A stretch of 64,000 nucleotides of DNA from Ascochyta rabiei (lineage: Eukaryota > Ascomycota > Dothideomycetes > Pleosporales > Didymellaceae): contig NC_082417.1 of assembly GCF_004011695.2 (NCBI RefSeq), positions 1,364,001 through 1,428,000 of the forward strand. The letters run 5' to 3'. Every line of letters begins with the position of its first letter. Within the stretch, counting starts at the first letter, position 1. The notes under the pieces are model-generated. The model worked only from the letters and a program-made list of their open reading frames with translations, was not told the origin of the DNA and made no database searches. Of this stretch, positions 21,145-32,808 are shown one piece after another. The translations under genes were made by a program, and so were the position numbers.

Positions 21145-22223
21145 ATGCATGTTCTGCTCACTGGGGGCAATGGCTTCCTGGCTGCTCATATACTTGAACA
21201 ACTTCTTGAACGCGGGTAGGGGTTTGTTTGATTCATGCCATGAACTCATGCTAACGATGATGGATCAGCCACACAGTAGTCACGACAGTCCGCAGCCACG
21301 AAAAAGCAAGTCGCATTAGGGCTCGTCATCCTACGCTCCCAAAGCGTAAGCTCGATTTTGCCATTGTATCAAACATTGCGCAGCACGATGCCTTCGACCA
21401 AGCAGTGCAAGGGGACCCTCCCTTCGACGCAGTTATCCACACGGCCAGCCCTAATGTTAGAAACTGTAACAACGTGCAGAAAGAACTATTAGATCCAGCC
21501 ATCATTGGAACGACAGGCATCTTGTCTTCAATTGCACGTTTCGCACCATCTGTGAAGCGTGTGGTCTGTGTTTCTTCTATCGCTGCTTTGATCGATGCGG
21601 CAAAGGGCAGTTGGCCGGAGCACACATATACAGCAACAGATTGGAACCCAATCACATTGGAAGAGGCGCTCGACAACTCTAGCTGGATCCCCGGATATCG
21701 TGGTAGCAAAACTTTTGCTGAGCGCGCCGCTTGGGCGTTCATGGATCAAGAGAAGCCTAGCTTCACGCTGACCACACTCGCGCCCCCTGGTATATTTGGG
21801 CCCATGGTCAAGTATCCAGGGTACCCAATGGAGGCGCCAAACGCTTCAAATGGGATTTTTGGCAGTCTCCTTCAGGGTAAGGTGCTTCCCACTGCCCTCT
21901 ATACCTGGATCGATGTGAAAGATGCTGCTCTTGCCCATGTCATGGCTATAGAAAACGACGCTTTTGGTGGTGAGCGCATCCTTCTCGCGTCTTCAGAGCA
22001 GCTGTGTAACAAGGATATACTGGAAATCATCTACGAAAATTATCCTGAGCTTCGCGAAAGACTTCCGGCAAGGCACACGTGGCAGATCGCGGGGTACCCA
22101 AAGGGTGGTGCGTACAAAGTCGATTCTGCGCGAGCGAGGGCTCTCATTGGGCGCGAATTTGTTCCGTTGAAGGACACCGTCAAGGAGACGGTCGATATGT
22201 TTAGGGAGTATTTTCAAATCTGA
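21145..22223 (+). CDS. NAD(P)-dependent extended short-chain reductase (ketoreductase, DFR-like)
   Basis: Exons 21145-21215 and 21269-22223 (341 residues). The small first exon begins MHVLLTGGNGFLAAHIL and supplies the TGxxGxxA nucleotide-binding motif. The 53-bp intron has a GCTAACG branch site and rejoins as LLERGHTVVTTVRS, where Arg after the second strand favours NADPH. The body shows DAVIHTASP, VVCVSSIAAL and the catalytic YxxxK as GYRGSKTFAE, then TLAPPGIFGP. This is the dihydroflavonol-reductase-like branch of extended SDRs. In azaphilone pathways a ketoreductase of this kind (AzaE, MrPigC) reduces the side-chain ketone of the released aldehyde, which is the likely role here. The region upstream of 21269 has no better start. 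The minus-strand frame overlapping exon 1 is a shadow. Confidence 0.88.
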
Positions 22224-22747
22224 TTGGATGTAATTTACTGAAATAAAGAACGCTAGCGTGCCAAAACTGTGTCGTTCGGTGCATATCGCAAAATGGTTGT
22301 GCGCTCACGCTGCGGATTCGGCGAATCTCAAAAGTCCGCAGCTTCTGACGAAACTCCGACAGTCCGACCCGAAGCCCATACAACCAAGATTTTGATATTG
22401 TGATCTGATCAGTTCCACTTTGTCCATAATTGTCAATCGATGATGTGGGGCTCGACAGTAGCATGCGTTCCTTACCAGTGTCTTCATTCATAATCATCTT
22501 CATTATAAAGACCTCATGAGTACTTCTCAATGGCTCTTTTTTTATCCACCAGGGGTCCCAGCTTCAATCCTCGAAGAGTGAATCGTTCTGCCAAATTGAG
22601 GACGATCCGGCTGCAACCACCATACAACTCACCGGCGAAGACTATTTAAAAACCTTGATTCGAGCTGACTCAGCTTCCTTGGATCTCAGACTTCTCCACA
22701 AGCCAACGCTCGCAATCTACTGTCTTCGCGATCCTGGATAATAAGAA
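22224..22747 (+). promoter_or_regulatory. Promoter region of the medium-chain reductase
   Basis: 524 bp between the ketoreductase stop and the next ATG. It contains AAACTCCG (22351-22358) followed by AGTCCG and preceded by AAAGTCCG, so several CCG half-sites cluster within 30 bp. No gene is supported. Confidence 0.55.
22351..22358 (+). promoter_or_regulatory. AAACTCCG motif copy 5
   Basis: Exact 8-mer about 390 bp upstream of the reductase ATG, with further TCCG sites beside it. Confidence 0.5.
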
Positions 22748-23860
22748 ATGACACCTACCAACAAAGCGGCTTGGCTGGTCGGCAAACAAGTTTTTCCCTT
22801 GTCCGTCCATGACGCACCCTACACACAGCCAGGAACGAATGAGATCGTTGTGAAAGCGGCAGCCGTCGCGATCAACCCTGTGGAAGCGATGAAACAAGCC
22901 ATGGGTGATAACATGATGCCCTGGATCAAATATCCCTTCGTTCTAGGTCACGATGTAGCAGGCGAGGTAGTCGAAGTTGGGCCCGGCGTCTCACGCTTCC
23001 GACCTGGCGACCGCGTGCTTGGTGACGCCGTCGGCCTCGACCAGCGGAGCAACCGCTCCTGCGAGGGTGCGTTCCAGGAATATGTCGTATTGCGCGAGAA
23101 CCTTGTTTCTCCTATACCGGACAGCCTAAGTTACGAATTCGCCTGTGTGCTTCCGCTCACGCTGTCTACGGCTGCATGTGCGTTGTACTCGAAGGACTAT
23201 CTGTCGCTGAACCTGCCCGGACTCAAATCTTCGGAAACTGGCGAGGTCGTACTGATATGGGGTGGATCAACGAGTGTCGGCTGCAACGCTATCCAACTTG
23301 CTGTTGCTTCTGGGTATGAAGTCATCACCACCGCATCCCCGAAGAATTTCAACATGGTGAAAGATTTGGGAGCTACTCATGTTTTCGACTATCATAATCT
23401 AGCAACGACTCAGAAGATTATTGGTCTGCTGGAGAGAAAAACGCTGGCTGGTGCTGTTGCCATTGGTGACGGATCAATGAAAGCATGTATTAAGATTGTA
23501 GCAGCCTCATCTGGAAAAAAGTTTATCGCCCAGGCTTCTCTTCCCATGCCTAATCAGATCCCACCAACAGGGCTCAACCTGGTATCTTTCATTTCTCGGT
23601 TTCTGTGGTTCAAGGTTTCGACTTTCATACATTGCAAAGTCAAGGGAGTCGACTACAAGTTTATATGGGGGGACGATGTAATGGAAAACGAGGTTGGTGG
23701 TGCAATCTACAGAGACTTCCTCCCAAGCGCGTTGGCAAAGGGAAGATACAAGTGCGCACCGGAACCGGTTGTAGTTGGAACTGGATTGGAGCACGTACAG
23801 GCAGCGTTAGACCGTATCAAGAAGGGTGTCTCCGCTCAGAAGTTAGTTGTGCTAATCTAG
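22748..23860 (+). CDS. Medium-chain dehydrogenase/reductase (CipB/ToxD-like, possible trans-acting enoyl reductase)
   Basis: A single-exon frame of 370 residues from a good ATG. The N-terminal GroES-like fold shows PGTNEIVVKAAAVAINPVE, then VLGHDVAGEVVEVGPG and RPGDRV. The Rossmann part carries WGGSTSVGCNAIQLA (about residues 172-186), the signature of the zinc-independent quinone-oxidoreductase branch. The cysteine cluster that holds a structural zinc in alcohol dehydrogenases is absent. This group includes the PKS partner enoyl reductases such as LovC and many CipB-type enzymes of unknown substrate. Monascus pigment clusters carry a comparable enoyl reductase. Here it could serve the HR-PKS, whose own ER domain has a changed nucleotide-binding loop, or act as a tailoring reductase. 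Its promoter carries the cluster motif. Confidence 0.85.
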   Translation: MTPTNKAAWLVGKQVFPLSVHDAPYTQPGTNEIVVKAAAVAINPVEAMKQAMGDNMMPWIKYPFVLGHDVAGEVVEVGPGVSRFRPGDRVLGDAVGLDQRSNRSCEGAFQEYVVLRENLVSPIPDSLSYEFACVLPLTLSTAACALYSKDYLSLNLPGLKSSETGEVVLIWGGSTSVGCNAIQLAVASGYEVITTASPKNFNMVKDLGATHVFDYHNLATTQKIIGLLERKTLAGAVAIGDGSMKACIKIVAASSGKKFIAQASLPMPNQIPPTGLNLVSFISRFLWFKVSTFIHCKVKGVDYKFIWGDDVMENEVGGAIYRDFLPSALAKGRYKCAPEPVVVGTGLEHVQAALDRIKKGVSAQKLVVLI

Positions 23861-24223
23861 ATCTACAGAGTTTATACCTATTCTTGCCGTGACTTTTTAT
23901 GTATTAATATATTGATTTTACACTAGACACATAATGGGCTATAAAGAGGCCAAAAATCTCCTATGGGGCGTATGTGAGACGAATGAAGATATGGGTAAGG
24001 AATTAGGAGCTGTTATTCCCCTAGCACACTTCCTGATAGTAGTGCACTCAGAGTTTAGCGTATGGTGTGGAGGTCTGATTACCCCCTTAGTGAAATCAAA
24101 CGTAGTCTTTCGCCGTTTGTGGAGACGCCATATAGAGATAGCGTTGCAAACTCCAAATCCTGCTTGTGATAGCATGGCAGTGGGAGAATGCCTGAGGGTC
24201 GAAAGGCCCTGGCGGAGTTTGGT
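23861..24223. other. Convergent intergenic spacer
   Basis: About 360 bp between the reductase and the 3' end of the NR-PKS gene. A 107-codon plus-strand frame (23934-24257) runs into the PKS antisense and has no recognisable features. I do not call it a gene. Confidence 0.4.
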
Positions 24224-27200
24224 CTACACTAAGAATTTACGTTTTCTCCAACTTTGAATGAATCGGCGCACTGTATCATCATCCACAGGCCCGATATTTC
24301 GCATACCCTCCGAGTCATTACGACTCCTTTCTGTTTCCAGCAACACACCCCCACAGCTCATTCGTAAAAAGTCAGTCTCGAGAAAATCCACAAGTCGGTT
24401 TGCCGGATTAAGGTCCACCTGGCCTGTGGTGCCCGATGAAGGAAATGATCTCACACGCCGAATCCACTCCCCAAAAGAAATAATTTCAGGAATCTCAAGC
24501 TCCTGAGCAAGCAAAGGCAGCAAGTCACTCCACGGCTGGCGAACAGGATTATCGATGTGATAAAACCCTCCCTGGGTCATCTCCCCCAGCGCAAGATCAG
24601 CACACACGCGTGCCACAGCATCGACAGGCGTCCAGCTCACGGGACCTTCGAACCGAGGCAGCGCCCCCAGTGTCTGTGAGCTCTTGAGCAGGAAAGGGAG
24701 GTGCTCGGTCTCGTTCCAGTATCCTGAAGTGGAGGATCCAGCGACTTGTCCAAGCCGCACGACCGTTACTTTGAAGCGAGAATGATGCTGATGCAGTGTG
24801 GCGTCAAGCATGCGTTCGCAGACGTATTTTGCGTCGCCGTAGCCATTGGGTAGCACATGCTCGATGGTCATACGCTGCTCAGGCACCGCAGATGATCCCT
24901 CGTGCAGGGGATAGTGGCCTACAGTCGCGATGGAAGATATGAACTGGAAGCCCACTTCAAAATTAGATGGGCGTTTTGAAGATATGAGTGCTGCAAAGTC
25001 GATGAGGTTACGAAGGACACGGAATTGTGGGGTGAAGGCTGAAAAGGGCTGTTTCGCGTTCATGGGCCACGCATTGTGAACGATGTGTGTTACAGTGTTG
25101 ACAAGCGAGTCGTATGTGTGAGGTGGAAGGCCAAAGTGTGGCTTCGTGATATCGACTTCGAATACGGAGACTTTGTTCGTTGCCTGTGGAGAGAGGATGA
25201 TGTCTCTTGATGTAAGGGCGATCAGCTGGCGCGCGAGAGGATCGAGGCCAGAGGATCTATTTCGTCGATTTAGACAGATGATTGACGATATCGCGGTAAG
25301 ATTGGCGTAATGAGCGACCATATGTGTTCCAAGGCTACCAGTGGCGCCGGTGATGAGAACGCATTGTCCTGATCGGCGAGCGTCGTGGGAGACCGAGTCC
25401 AATCTTGGAGGCAATGCGAAGTCAGCAGTATTTCCGCGGATGGCTCTCTCAGTCGAAGCCCTCCTTTCGACATGACGGAAGTCCTACTGGTTTGGTCAGT
25501 GAGTTGTAGATTGTGATGTCATTCATTGCTCACCTCGCTCTTTCCATGCTTTGAAGGAGGCAACAAACGCTCAGCTTGTGTGCCTCCTGCTGTGGCAATA
25601 ATTAGCCGTTCGCAGTTGATTTCTTCCGCACTTCCATCGCTCCAATCGACATGCCCATAACCAACACTGTGCAGGACTTTTTCCCATGCCTGGGGTGAGG
25701 TTACAGCATGCTGTCTGTCATCTTCGAACATCCACCAGCCTTCAAAAACACCAAAGATGATGTCGCACCAATACATGGGCTCTGTCATCTCGAGTAGAAG
25801 TAACAAGCCATCCGGTCGAAGCATCTTGCGAATATTCGTGGTCGATAGAGGCAGACTGCGCGTTGCGTGCACAGCATTGCTTGCGATGACGACATGTTGG
25901 CTGTGCAGCAAGTCCTTTGCGGGTTCCTTCTCAATATCGTGGACTCTAAACTTCATGAAAGGATACTGCTTGAACTTCTTCCTCGCTGCAGCGACGAAAC
26001 TGGATGCCAGGTCGGTGAAGGTGTACTCAACCATGATGCCCAGATTGGCCAACAGGGGAATCAGAGTCCTCGTCGTGGCACCAGTGCCGGCCCCCATTTC
26101 AAGAATCTTCAAAGGTCCCTGTTCCCGACTTTGCAGATGTGATGATGCAAGACGACGAAGGAAATCGCCCATTTGATCGTAGTACATCTTATTCATCGGG
26201 AAGTCAGCGTACACAGCGCCGACGAGCTCACGGCCTCGTTCGGTGCCGAAGATGAGTTTGATACCATCTTCCTGTCCTGTTATGATATCGGAGAGACGCG
26301 AGCCAGTATAGTACGCTAGCTCGTTGCAGCACGCGTGCTCTGGGAAATTGTCGAGTAGGCCGCGAAACAGGTCGCTACTCGTCTTTGATGGAACCGGGAC
26401 ATCAGTACGGGTGATTCCTCCATTATTGTGCTGCACGACCCTGGCTTTTTCGAGTACCGTATAAAGATATTGTGCAAACTTCTTTTGGTCGCCAGCATGC
26501 GTGATAAATGATAGCTCTTGACCTGGTTTTGCAGCACCAAGATCACATCCCAGGTTTCGAAACGCTTCAACAATGAGTGCTACGCACATTTCATCTTGAT
26601 GCGGCGCGACGGTTTGCAGATACCCGTGAATGCCATACTGTTCCATAAGCTTATCGGTCTGCAACTTTGACTCGCTGAAAGCTTTGACTACGGCGTCTTG
26701 AGACAAGACGAGGTCAAACGGGAAGGCCTCGGCTTCGTCTGGAACTGACATAGGCGTGATTGAATCGACAGTGTCCGTGTCATTGTCGTCCGAAGACGTT
26801 GGCGCAGATGAGATGTCTGGGCCGATGATTGTTGTCCCGAGCGCTCCCTGCACGCAGCGGAGCAGATCCGGTAGATCAGTGACGTGTGCGAGCTCGTCTT
26901 GAGGTAGTGTGCAACTGAACTCGTTCTCAATCTCTTTTGCCATCTCCATTCCCATGAGTGAGTCAACACCGATGTCGCCGAGCTCGACGTTGTCTTTGAT
27001 CTCGTCAACGTCGAGGCCAGATAATTCGGCCAAAATTGCTTTGAGTCTCTTGAAAACATCCTCTTGCGTGCTTTTGGGTGCTCGGATGGTCTCCGCAGCA
27101 TACACGGTCTTAGGAGGCGCCAAATCGGGGAGAGGGATGGATGCTGAGAGAACCGGAGGACCGCCCTTGACCACTGGCTGTACCGGTCCGTCTATGTCGC

Positions 27201-30200
27201 GAGATAGACGGGACAGCAATTTCCCCATCGACAATCTCGACACCTTTGCGTATTGAATACCCAAAATAGCCTCAACAAGCCTCCCAGTTCCAGCATCAAA
27301 GACGAATACATCTGACAACGTGGTTGTACCGTCTGCGGAGCGCGAGTGTTGCCCAAAGATATCCCATTTATCAATCGAACAAGTCTGTGGCTTTGTCATG
27401 GTGGGGGCACGTATCCACTGCTCGATACCATTGGCGATCCACATGTCTTTCTCGCTTTCCTCCGCCATGCAGTTTACCCAGATCCCGGCTACCTGACAGA
27501 ATGCGTCCGACAAAAAAGCATCGAGCCAAGTTTTGCCCGTGTGCTTCTTGATGACACGGCCAGCCGATTCTGATCCTCGGCCGACAAGCTTCTGCAAGCC
27601 AAAGTAAAGAGGAGAATACTGGACGATAGGCGAGAATACACGGTAGATACTCCTCTGGCCCTGGAGTACGTCGTCTGGGTTTTCCGATTGCAGAAGTTTT
27701 ATGCATCGGCGGTGGCTAACGAGTCGTTCGTAACGCGCAAACTCTGCCTGATAGTGGATATCGACTGATTTGCGGAAATGGATTTCACCAGATACATGAG
27801 TAGTGGGCACGGCACTTGTGGGGCTTGTGGATGTCCACTTCCAGCTCCAACTTGTGCGCTCAACATCTAGCGCTTCAGCCTCAAGCCATACAGAACGCGA
27901 AGCGTCAACACATATGGGGACAAGGTTCGTCATGCTGCGGATCTGCGGTTGGACTTCATCGCCCGCGAGATGTCCGAAGAGACTCCTCAGCGCTTCGATG
28001 GCAATATCGATCTGCACTGTTGCTGGGCAGATTGGTGCTACGCCGGCAATAACGTGACCAGCAACGATATCATGGTACTTCGGTAGCATGGTGTTGATTC
28101 GGAACCTGGCGGAGCGTTGCTGAGTATCTTGGTATCCAGTGAATGTGTAGAGCTCTAGCAGGATCTCCTCCATCTTCTCGTTCACGATGGTCGTAACCTT
28201 TGGAGGGGCCTTAAGCTCAAGCCAGTGTCTATTCCTCTCAAACTGGTATGGTGGCAGCAGTATGGAGTCGTAATCCTCTGTTTGAGCCCTTGAATGACCC
28301 CAGTACGTTACATTGACTCCAGCTTTCCAAAGAGCCATTGTGGAGTCAATGAGTCTCTGTAAGCCTTGAGAACCTGATAAATTTACGGCCTGCAAATGGT
28401 GATCCGATGGTTTTGCAAGAGACTTGGTTGCCATTGAAGTGATGGTCGCGTTGGAACCCGCTTCAAGCCAAACGGCGGAAGGATACCTCTTTGCAAGACG
28501 ACGAACAGCATGAGAGAAATACACAGGCTGTCTCAAATGATCGGCGACGACATCCGCGTCGAATGGCTTCATGTACATGGAGCTATTGGAAGACCTCTCG
28601 AAATGAAGTGTTGGCTGGTTGAAGGTAAGATCCTTGCCAATTTGCTGCAGTTTTGGTCGGAGTGAATCGACCAGACCAGAGTGAAAGGCGTTCGAGACGC
28701 TCAATCTTTTTACTCGCAGGTGAGGATACTTTTCCGAAACTGTTGCTTGAATAAGATCAACACTGTGTACAGATCCAGCTACGGTGTAGCATTGCGGAGT
28801 ATTGTAGCATGCGATGGACGCGTCGTGGACTTGATCGACATCGGCTAATACTTTCAAGACGTCGTCCTCATCTGCATCGATGACTAGCATGGAGCCTTTC
28901 TCGGGACCCCAACTTTCTCGGACAACGGTAGCACGACGGATGATCATTTTCATTGCGTCCTCGAGACCGATCACACCAGATAAGCACATGGCTGTTAGCT
29001 CACCAAAACTGTGACCGACTACGGCAACGGGCCTGACACCGCACTCGATCCAGCACTGAGCGGTACTGTACTGCAGCGCAAACAACGCAGCTTGGAGGAG
29101 AACAATATCGGAGATGGGTGTGTCTTGGAAGACCGCGGGGTAGATGCTTCCGGCACCAAGTGCGATGGCCAAGTCGTTGCAGCGATCCATGTGCTGGCGT
29201 AGAAGGGTGATCCTGTTGTATAAAACCCGATCAAGGTTGATAGTTGTCGACATTTGGCCGCCGAAGCATAGAATGACTGGCTTGGACGAGGACACGTCGG
29301 TGAAACTTGTGGCAACCTTGTCGAGTTCGGCGAGCTTTCCAAAAAGATCCGGGACCGACCGGGCACTTAACAGTAGAGCTCGGGGAAGTGAGCGGTTCGA
29401 TTGTCGTGAGATGTTGAATGCAAGATCTTGTATAGGCGCATTTGGTTTCCGGTTGAGTTGATCGCGGAGCTTGGTAGTGAAAGAACGTATGCTTCTGTCA
29501 TCGAGACCAGCAAACCAGAACGGATATCGGATATCTGAATCCTCTTTCCCACGCTTAACAGTTGCAGCGGCTTCAGGGCTAAGTTTGGGAGCCTGAGTAA
29601 CAACCATAGAGGCATTGCTCCCGCTCGCACCGTAGTTGTTGATCAGCGCGGCCTTGAACTCAGCATTCCATGGCTTCAGTTCAGTCGAGATCTTGATGCC
29701 ATCGTTTGCGTTCGCGCCTATTGCCGGGTTCAAAACGGAGTGACTTGCCTGGGGCGGTATGGCAGCCTCGTGCATCATACACAGCACTTTGATGAGACTG
29801 ACGGCACCAGAGCTGCCTTCTGTGTGCCCGACCAGGCCTTTCACCGAGCCCAACTCCAACGCAACCGGTCTTTCTATCCGGTTGCCTTTTTCTTGTCCGA
29901 AAATATGACGGATGGCGGCGTATTCTGCAGGATCGCCTACTGGTGTTCCTGTACCATGCGCTTCGACCACGGAAACATCCTGCGCATCCAGTTTGGCCGT
30001 CTGCAGTACTGATCTGAAGAGGGTTGACAGAGAGGGTGCGTTAGGGACTACGATGGGCGTGTCGTTGCTATTCTGAGCCACGGCGGTACCAGAGATGACA
30101 CCAAAGATGACATCCCCATCTTCTCTTGCTTTGGACAGCGACTTGAGGAAGACAGCCGTAACCGCTTCTCCGCGGCAGTAGCCGTCTGCATTCGCGTCGA

Positions 30201-32105
30201 ACGGCTTGCAAGCACCGGTCGGACTGAGGAACGATGCACCAGCAAGGTTCTGATAAACACCTGGCTCACTGATGGTGTTTGTGCCACCAGCGAGCGCGGC
30301 AACGACCTCCCCGGACAGGATAGCACGACATGCGGTGTGGATGGCGACTGCAGACGCAGAGCAGGCTGTGTCGAGCGTAAGCGAAGGGCCGAGCCATCCA
30401 AAGTAGTGTGAGAGCTTCCCAGCCACAAAGGATCGCAGGGTGCCCGTTGCAGTATATGCGGTTGGCGCGTGGTGCGAGCAGTTGGCTACGTAATCGTTGC
30501 CGCACATGCCGATGTAACAGCCAATGTTCTTCAGGTCGGCGGCCGAAGCTCCGCTACCGGCATCGGCCTTGTTGGTGTCGTTAAAGTAGCCCGACATCTC
30601 GACAGCCTGGTAAGCACACTGAAGCAGGAGTCGTTGCTGAGGGTCCATGCTGGAGCTCTCCCTGGGTGTCTTCTTGAAGAATTTGTGGTCAAAGTCCTCT
30701 ACGCCATCGATGAAGTTTCCGTACCAGTTCTTGGCGGCATCGTTTTCCCGGAAAACGGTGTCGAAGGAAAACTTATCTTCGGACACACGCCTGTGCTGCG
30801 ACCTTCCTGCCGCAAGGAGGTTCCAGAATTCAGGAAGAGAGGATGCTCCGGCGACGTTTATCGACATACCGACGACAGCAACATCGTCCGTGTTCACTCG
30901 TCGCGACAGTGCAGTCGCATTGTCAAAGTATGTAGTTCGTCCAGCAAAACTGCTTGATACACTTGATGGAATGCAACGTTCGCCAAAGGAGACAAAGCAT
31001 GCACTCTTCGGCGGATACGACGCTTTGAGGTCCGAAATAATGTTATACCACTCACACTTGTGCAACAGGATAGCCTGGAGTGCAAGCTTGTGATGACTCT
31101 CTTGGCTGTTGAGCAGAGCTTCACCAGCTTTGGCTCTGGTCGGGATCTTTGGCGTGGACGAAGAGAACGCGAATGCGGGATGTTTGTCGCAGAAGTCCAT
31201 GATCGAGTCAAACGATCCACGGTGGTCGTATTCACTGTGGAAACGTCCTGAGAGCCCCAATTCGGTGGTAGAAAAACCCGCATCCCTCAGGGCCTTTTGA
31301 AGCGGCTCGAGGGTCGAGACGGTCGTCGTGACAGACATGCGCGTTATGTCGTATGCTACTGAGATGTAGGCCTAAATCCAGCATACGGTTAGATTGTTCG
31401 TAATCCTGGCGCATAAGAGACCGAGAGTGACAGGTCTCATCATGGTCCTTTTGGGGGGAAGAGAAGACTCGCCTCTGGGAAATCTGCTAGGGTATCGTCT
31501 AAGCTGTTGCTCGCGATAGTGGCACCGGCGCGCTTCCAAGCGACAGATAGCGTCTTCGACGGACCTCTCGTGTCATGAAGATGTTGTTTATCGACTACAG
31601 CACCAACAAGCATTGCTAATCGTACTGCTACTCCAGCATTTTGATCGAAATCTGTAGCCGTTGACTGGTACGTACGGGCGACGGCGAAGGCACTGAGCAA
31701 TCCAATACAGAACCCGGCCGTCTCCTTGACCACTGGCTTTTGATGTTCGGCTTGCTGGCCGTCAAGAAACGCGCTGTATTGCACAAGTTGCTCTATTACG
31801 ACTAGTGGTGCGAGAAGCGAGTTCGATAGCTGCTTAGTGTCCAGAGAGAGGTCAGCAGTGTTCAGCCATTTCGCTATGTTATCGATCTGGGTCTTGCTGG
31901 CTACATCATGTAGATCGGGAATTTCGGCAGTCAAGGTCTTATAGTGCGCAGGTAGCGAGCTAATAACGTCTTTAACCCAGGCATGTTGTGGCGAAGAGAG
32001 GATAGTGGTTCGCAGTGCACTGAGATTCGACTGTGAAAAAGACCGTGTGAGAGAGCCAAATATGAGGACTGCCGGTTCATGGTTGCGGGATATAGAGGAT
32101 GACAT
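24224..32105 (-). CDS. Non-reducing polyketide synthase SAT-KS-AT-PT-ACP-CMeT-R
   Basis: Exons on the minus strand: 32105-31473, 31371-25534, 25483-24224, about 2576 residues. Domains in order follow. SAT has GFCIGLLSA (Cys133). KS has DTACSASA (active Cys about 548), EAHGTGTP and GLVGHTEGSS. The malonyl-CoA:ACP transacylase has VVGHSFGE (about 1002). PT has AGHVIAGVAPICPA (His about 1316) and a later WLDAFLSDAF Asp. ACP has GDIGVDSLMG (Ser about 1676). CMeT has LEMGAGTGATT (about 1969). The C-terminal thioester reductase has VLITGATGSLG (about 2206) and YGDAKYVCE (Tyr/Lys). This order defines NR-PKSs that release an aldehyde, as in AzaA, AfoE, SorB and TropA. SAT would accept the chain made by the divergent HR-PKS. 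The first intron (31472-31372) begins with GC rather than GT. The second (25533-25484) is GT-AG. All catalytic residues I checked are present. Confidence 0.95.
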
Positions 32106-32808
32106 GGCTGGTAATTGAGTGATCTTTGTCAAGACAAAGCGAGGAATAGTATCAGAAAATTGACGAAGAATCGATGCAGGTATTGCACAAAAGTATAAAA
32201 AAGCGCAATGATCTTCAAGGCGGAAAGGTATGCCTTGCGCCTAAATGCTATATACACTGCAAGATCGTAGTATTAGCTTCGGCTGAGCAACGCGCCATCT
32301 CAATTATCTATGGTTGGACTTTGTTTACGTGGGTGAAGGCCAAGGCCGTGGCCAATGTCTTCGGCCCCAGCGATCCGGACTATCTTGGCCTTACAAATTC
32401 TCGGAGTAACTTTTCGGACTCACAAACGCACCACGAAACCCCGTACAAGCCTGAAATCGTGAACCTCAACCCTCGGCACTTTTTCCATGGCAGCGGTGCT
32501 ACCGTTACGGAGCCATGCAAGTCCGGCAAAACGATGCGAATTGGTACAGACTACGTTTCGAGCCATCGCTTTATCCTTAAGAGTTCATAAACATGGTCTT
32601 AAATATTGCTATTTCTGTAGTCAACACAGTCTTTTTCCAAGGGGACAATCATTCTTTCAGTTACACTTGATCTGCTTTAATTGAACAGCTCCGTTCCTGA
32701 ACTCAACGTTACAGTGGGCACATTCAATTCTTTGCTCACTCACGCATCAACACATCCAAAGCTCTTTACATCGACAACAAGTCATTCTACCAAGTGAACC
32801 CAATCAAG
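32106..32808. promoter_or_regulatory. Shared divergent promoter of the two PKS genes
   Basis: A 703-bp spacer between the PKS start codons. It contains a one-mismatch version of the cluster motif, CGGAGTAA (32402-32409), followed eight bases later by TTCGG. Several other CGG/CCG triplets occur (near 32375, 32505, 32522). A small plus-strand frame (32174-32590) has no ATG-supported domain and is not called. Confidence 0.6.
32402..32409 (-). promoter_or_regulatory. Near-match of the cluster motif (TTACTCCG)
   Basis: Seven of eight bases match AAACTCCG, roughly midway between the PKS genes. Weaker evidence than the exact copies. Confidence 0.35.

Noticed and set aside
23934..24257. 107-codon plus-strand frame after the reductase gene
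   Set aside because: Overlaps the antisense of the NR-PKS C-terminus, has no motif or typical composition, and looks like a chance frame in a 3' region.
25519..25533. NR-PKS ending at the stop at 25519, with a separate reductase gene at 24224-25483
   Set aside because: A clean 50-bp GT-AG intron (25533-25484) joins the CMeT region to the R domain in frame, matching the known SAT-KS-AT-PT-ACP-CMeT-R order.
31374..32105. SAT domain as a separate small gene
   Set aside because: A GC-AG intron with a good branch site restores the SAT-KS linker, and a stand-alone half SAT would lack its C-terminal part.
15621..32105. Calling the locus a tropolone (stipitatic-acid-type) cluster
   Set aside because: The NR-PKS, monooxygenase and 2OG oxygenase fit, but the HR-PKS, acyltransferase and ketoreductase point to azaphilone-type chemistry; kept only as an alternative.
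32174..32590. 138-codon plus-strand frame between the PKS genes
   Set aside because: Lies in the divergent promoter, has no recognisable domain, and is probably a chance frame.
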